NCBI GenBank assembly: GCA_937973965.1
Contig: CALJJQ010000066.1
Coordinates: forward strand, 62,001-126,000
Direction: 5' to 3'
DNA length: 64,000 nt
Source of the DNA: an uncultured Calothrix sp.
GTDB lineage: Bacteria > Cyanobacteriota > Cyanobacteriia > Cyanobacteriales > Nostocaceae
Shown here: in pieces, positions 60,885 through 64,000 of the stretch
Layout: every line of letters starts with the position of its first letter
Numbering within the stretch: the first letter of the stretch is position 1
Made by a program: the position numbers and the translations under genes
The notes under the pieces: generated by a model
Told to the model about the DNA's origin: nothing
Databases searched by the model: none
Seen by the model: the letters and a program-made list of their open reading frames with translations, nothing else

Positions 60885-63138
60885 GTTCGCTTCCTCCCAA
60901 TGGAAGTGTAAAGTAGAAAGTAGCACCTTCCCCTGGTTGGGATTCGACCCAAATTCTTCCTCGATGACATTCAATAATTTTTTTACAAATCGCTAAACCC
61001 ATACCCGTGCCATGATATTCGTCACGGGTATGTAAACGTTGGAAGATGACGAAAATGCGATCGCTAAATTTGGGATCTAATCCAATTCCGTTATCGCTCA
61101 CAGAAAACAACCATTCTTCTTCTAGTCGAGTTGCATCGATATGAATCACTGGTGGTTTGTCGCTGCGGAATTTAATCGCATTACCCACTAGGTTTTGAAA
61201 TAGTTGCATAATCTGTGTACTATCTGCCATGACTGTTGGTAAATCGTCATGGGTAATAGTTGCTTTGGTTTCGTTAATGCGTTGACGTAAATTCCCTAAT
61301 GCTCGCTCTAAAGCTAGATTAACATCTGTTAGTTGAAATTCCACAGCTTGCATATCAACTTTGGAATATGCTAACACATCATCAATTAAGGTTTGCATTA
61401 AGCTGACACCTTCCACAACATAACTGATGAACTCGTTTGCATCTTCATCCAGTTGATTTTGATAACGCATTTCCAACAGTTGTACATAGTTAGCAACCTG
61501 ATTTAATGGTTCTTGTAAATCATGGGAAGCAACATAGGCAAATTTTTTCAATTCGGCGTTAGAAAGTTCTAAATCATGAGCTAACTGGGCTAATTCATCG
61601 GCTTGTTTCAGCACAATATTCACAATCGCTTTGCGCAATTCTAATGCTGCTTTTATCTCTACATACTTCCAATTTAAAGAGGTTAATTGGACGGTTTCTT
61701 TCCACAGTTCAAAGGATTTACGTGGACGTAAACGTAGATTACCATCACTTTGTGTTAAAGCAAAAGCATTATTGGGATCACCACCCCAATTAACGGTTTG
61801 GATGACCTCTGGACGGAACCACAGCACGTAATTTCGCTTGGATATCGGTATCGCTAATAGTCCACTGGCTACATGTTTATATTTTTCCGCATCCGGATAA
61901 ATCTTGGGTAGGGAATCTGTATAAAACACCTCCTCATTCACGTTTGAGCGTAGCCATTGCAGCAAGTAATTTAAATCCTCTTCGCTAGGTGTTTTTCCTA
62001 TCAAAGTATAATTACCAGCAAAACAAATTGCCGCACCTTGTGCATTAACTAAATCTAATATATTTGGTTGATCAACTTGGACTAAGCCATCAATAAAGTT
62101 TTCCTCCTGGGACATTTGTTCAACTAATGCAGATTGAACATGAGCTAATTGCATTCGATAATCGTAATCTTCTGTTTCTTCCCTTGCGGAAATTTCTGCA
62201 AATACCACCCTCCCTAAAAATTCACAGGCTTTTCGCAATTCATAGGATACATATTTTGGTGTTTGATGATGACAAGCGATTAATCCCCACAATTTACCTT
62301 CCTTAATCAGGGAGATTGTTAAGGATGCACCCACACCCATATTGTGCAAATATTCAATATGACAGGGAGATGCACTCCGCAAAATAGAGTTAGTTAAATC
62401 TGTCGCCGTTTTGCTAACTGGATTGATTGCTGGAATAATTTTGACTGGCTCTACATGGGTATTGGGAATAATCCGAATCCAATTTGAGGTAAATAGTTTG
62501 CGAGCAGGTTTAGGAATATCTGATTCGGGATAATGTAAACCTAAATAGGATTCTAAATGACTCAGTTTTTCTTCCCCAATTACGGAACCATGTCCATCTT
62601 CATCAAATTTATAAAGCATTACCCGATCAAATCCAGTAATCTTGCGCACCTCTTGCACAATGATTTGACAAAAATCGTGGTTACTACTATTAGCTGAAAG
62701 CTGGTTAATCGAAGCTCTAGCTAGGTGATAAAAACTTAAAAAAGGAATACTTTCCTGTGATAATGCTGGTTCCAGTTCTAAAACTAAAAATCCCTCTTGA
62801 TTACGATGGAAAACCGCATCAAACACACTATAATCATCACCAGATTTACGAATCCAGACCTTACTAGGATTAATAAAATCCAGACTTTCTGCGGTTAAAC
62901 CCTGTTGAATTTGCCCGATTTGATAGGTATCCAGTAAGTCCTCTAGTTTCATTCCTAATACCGCTTCCGGTGCAATCCCAAAATGAGTCTGGACGTTACT
63001 ACTAACTTGTAAAATGGTTAATTCCGGTTCTTGCAATACCAAAAGTACACCGTGTGGTTGAATTTCATCGTAAAGATGGATTGGTGCATCTTTGAGTTGC
63101 ATCCATTCCCGGTTTTCCTGCTGTAAAATACTGGTCAT
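60832..63138 (-). CDS. Cph1-type phytochrome histidine kinase
   Basis: A 768-residue red/far-red photoreceptor kinase with PAS (20-130), GAF (about 135-310), PHY (about 330-500; PRKSF at 472-476) and kinase modules. The bilin-attachment Cys is C259 in 'SPCHIEYLHNMGV', at the same number as Cph1 C259, so phycocyanobilin binding is expected; there is no N-terminal Cys of the BphP type. The GAF carries 'YPESDIP' and 'GHGSVIGEE'. H539 (YVASHDLQEPLN) and 'DNGIGLDP', 'GTGMGLAICKKI' show an active kinase. It heads the cassette with the Rcp1-type gene. Confidence 0.95.
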   Translation of the reverse strand: MTSILQQENREWMQLKDAPIHLYDEIQPHGVLLVLQEPELTILQVSSNVQTHFGIAPEAVLGMKLEDLLDTYQIGQIQQGLTAESLDFINPSKVWIRKSGDDYSVFDAVFHRNQEGFLVLELEPALSQESIPFLSFYHLARASINQLSANSSNHDFCQIIVQEVRKITGFDRVMLYKFDEDGHGSVIGEEKLSHLESYLGLHYPESDIPKPARKLFTSNWIRIIPNTHVEPVKIIPAINPVSKTATDLTNSILRSASPCHIEYLHNMGVGASLTISLIKEGKLWGLIACHHQTPKYVSYELRKACEFLGRVVFAEISAREETEDYDYRMQLAHVQSALVEQMSQEENFIDGLVQVDQPNILDLVNAQGAAICFAGNYTLIGKTPSEEDLNYLLQWLRSNVNEEVFYTDSLPKIYPDAEKYKHVASGLLAIPISKRNYVLWFRPEVIQTVNWGGDPNNAFALTQSDGNLRLRPRKSFELWKETVQLTSLNWKYVEIKAALELRKAIVNIVLKQADELAQLAHDLELSNAELKKFAYVASHDLQEPLNQVANYVQLLEMRYQNQLDEDANEFISYVVEGVSLMQTLIDDVLAYSKVDMQAVEFQLTDVNLALERALGNLRQRINETKATITHDDLPTVMADSTQIMQLFQNLVGNAIKFRSDKPPVIHIDATRLEEEWLFSVSDNGIGLDPKFSDRIFVIFQRLHTRDEYHGTGMGLAICKKIIECHRGRIWVESQPGEGATFYFTLPLGGSERERVKRRKVKANIFGRG

Positions 63139-63283
63139 TGATTGTACTCCTGCAATATTCAGGATGATTGGGGATTTGAGGTAAATTCAAATAATATTTA
63201 TTAGCCTTAATGTGCTGCCTTCACTACAAATGAAAGTCTGCCTGTAAGTAGAAAAAAATTCCTATCTCATCGTTTACTCAGTC

Positions 63284-63366
63284 AATCAGTGAGCTTTTTT
63301 AGATAGCTAATCCTTAAAGACCATCTGTCATCTGCTAACTGTCAACAAACTCAGTCTAAAAGTATA
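63284..63366. repeat. Dispersed repeat (copy 2 of 2)
   Basis: CAGTCAATCAGTGAGCTTTTTT...AACTGTCAACAAACT...AAAGTATATC; direct partner of 55608-55691. Likely a dispersed spacer repeat. Confidence 0.55.
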
Positions 63367-63537
63367 TCTATTTAATTTATACTCACGCCTCGTATTCTAA
63401 CAACAGGTTATAGGAAAAACAGATAATAAATGTGAAAATACTTAGACTCATACCCCTCGCTTTGTTTAAGAAATAAGTTATTAAGTAACAATAGTTTAAT
63501 AAAAAATAAAATTTACTCGTGAGGAGGGAGTGGGAGA

Positions 63538-63565
63538 GTACAAACGCGATATGTCGCGTCTGTAG
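63538..63565. repeat. GACGCG hairpin repeat (imperfect)
   Basis: GTACAAACGCGATATGTCGCGTCTGTAG, nearly palindromic over 28 bp; same family as 4698 and 39790. Confidence 0.7.
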
Positions 63566-63805
63566 GAGAGTTGGGAGTAGAAAAAACTTTCATTAATTTT
63601 GGTGTCAGCATTATATGTTTACTACTCCCTATTTTCTAGATATTGATGATTAAGTATAAATCTAGATTTCCAGTCGATATTGAGTATTGATGAGAATTTT
63701 CTCATGGAAAATTCATCAAATTTTCATGCTGCTCTGTAAGGATATATACCAGCAAACACATAGGCTGTTTTGCGGAAATTATTTCCTGAGATAGAGGTTA
63801 TCACC

Positions 63806-64000
63806 ATGCGAGTTTGCGTTATCGGTACGGGATATGTTGGCTTGGTTACAGGTGCTTGTCTCGCAAAAATTGGACACCATGTCATCTGTATTGATAATAA
63901 TGCAGAAAAGGTGGCACTAATGCAATCTGGAAGGTCTCCAATTTTTGAACCTGGTTTAGATGAAATTATGCAGTCGGGGATGGAAGCAGGAAGATTGCAG
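63806..64000 (+). CDS. UDP-glucose 6-dehydrogenase (partial, 5' end)
   Basis: The first 65 codons reach the right edge: MRVCVIGTGYVGLVTGACLAKIGHHVICIDNN... The 'GTGYVGLVTGACLA' NAD-binding loop followed by 'ICID' and 'SPIFEPGLDEI' are diagnostic of UDP-glucose/GDP-mannose dehydrogenases. It converts UDP-glucose to UDP-glucuronate for exopolysaccharide. Not in the ORF track because it is truncated. Confidence 0.9.
   Translation, partial: MRVCVIGTGYVGLVTGACLAKIGHHVICIDNNAEKVALMQSGRSPIFEPGLDEIMQSGMEAGRLQ

Larger units (their letters stand above)
63139..63805. other. Intergenic region with repeats, upstream of ugd-like gene
   Basis: About 665 bp between divergent genes. It holds the dispersed repeat copy 63284-63366, the GACGCG hairpin at 63538-63565 and a GGGAGTA tract. 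It presumably contains promoters for phytochrome and the UDP-glucose dehydrogenase gene. Confidence 0.55.

Noticed and set aside
1-64000. CRISPR arrays, tRNA or rRNA genes
   Set aside because: I found no regularly spaced 25-40 bp repeats with unique spacers and no tRNA-like cloverleaf or rRNA sequence by reading; a covariance-model scan would settle this.

Overview
The window comes from a filamentous, probably heterocystous cyanobacterium of the Nostocales (Calothrix/Rivularia-like). The evidence is frequent HIP1 octamers (GCGATCGC), short tandem repeats typical of that order (GGGAGTA-type and AAAATCY-type heptads), a Cph1-type phytochrome with an Rcp1 partner, AMIN-domain TonB receptors, pentapeptide, TPR and ankyrin proteins, and low G+C intergenic DNA. 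The species assignment is inference. I saw no rRNA, tRNA or CRISPR array.

Layout. 0-3 kb: the start of a leftward gene, an RPV-repeat hypothetical protein, and an ArsR regulator with a SulP anion transporter. 3-3.5 kb: two MITE-like elements. 3.5-8.7 kb: a degenerate receiver protein, a Tat-exported beta-carbonic-anhydrase-like protein, an internally duplicated PepSY-type membrane protein divergent from an OmpR-type two-component system, and a bile-acid/arsenite-family transporter. 9-16 kb: an iron-stress block with TPR protein, PepSY membrane protein, alpha/beta-hydrolase-fold protein, flavodoxin (isiB-like), small Cys-rich membrane protein and AMIN-TonB receptor. 16-27 kb: scattered metabolic and hypothetical genes, including a CbiG-CobJ fusion, a methyltransferase, a NADAR protein, a TPR protein and an RRM protein. 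27-32 kb: a VWA-like metallopeptidase-type protein, then an FTR1 iron permease flanked by two ferritin-like proteins. 32-36.5 kb: an MFS transporter, a DUF5615-like remnant, a carotenoid-desaturase-like oxidoreductase carrying an in-frame repeat, and a frameshifted EcsC pseudogene. 36.5-44 kb: acnB, a ferredoxin, a TVP38-family protein and a two-gene NitT/TauT-type ABC transporter. 44-53 kb: a membrane-anchored caspase-like STAND ATPase with a membrane pentapeptide-repeat protein, a damaged DUF5682-like gene and an ankyrin protein. 53-64 kb: ffh, a Uma2 pseudogene, a peptidoglycan-binding-domain protein, an alkaline-phosphatase-superfamily protein, a phytochrome/Rcp1/hybrid kinase cassette, and the start of UDP-glucose 6-dehydrogenase at the right edge.

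The genes form several functional groups. Iron acquisition and storage accounts for about 12 genes in two blocks. Light signalling is a compact three-gene leftward cassette. The caspase-like STAND protein plus pentapeptide protein is the best candidate for an uncharacterised system, possibly conflict or cell-death related; that is inference from domain content. Genome decay and mobile DNA are conspicuous. A 227-bp MITE with 13-bp inverted ends and a 5-bp target duplication has a second copy that is itself interrupted by a 127-bp element flanked by TA. At least three pseudogenes carry frameshifts that look like small tandem duplications (4 or 7 nt).
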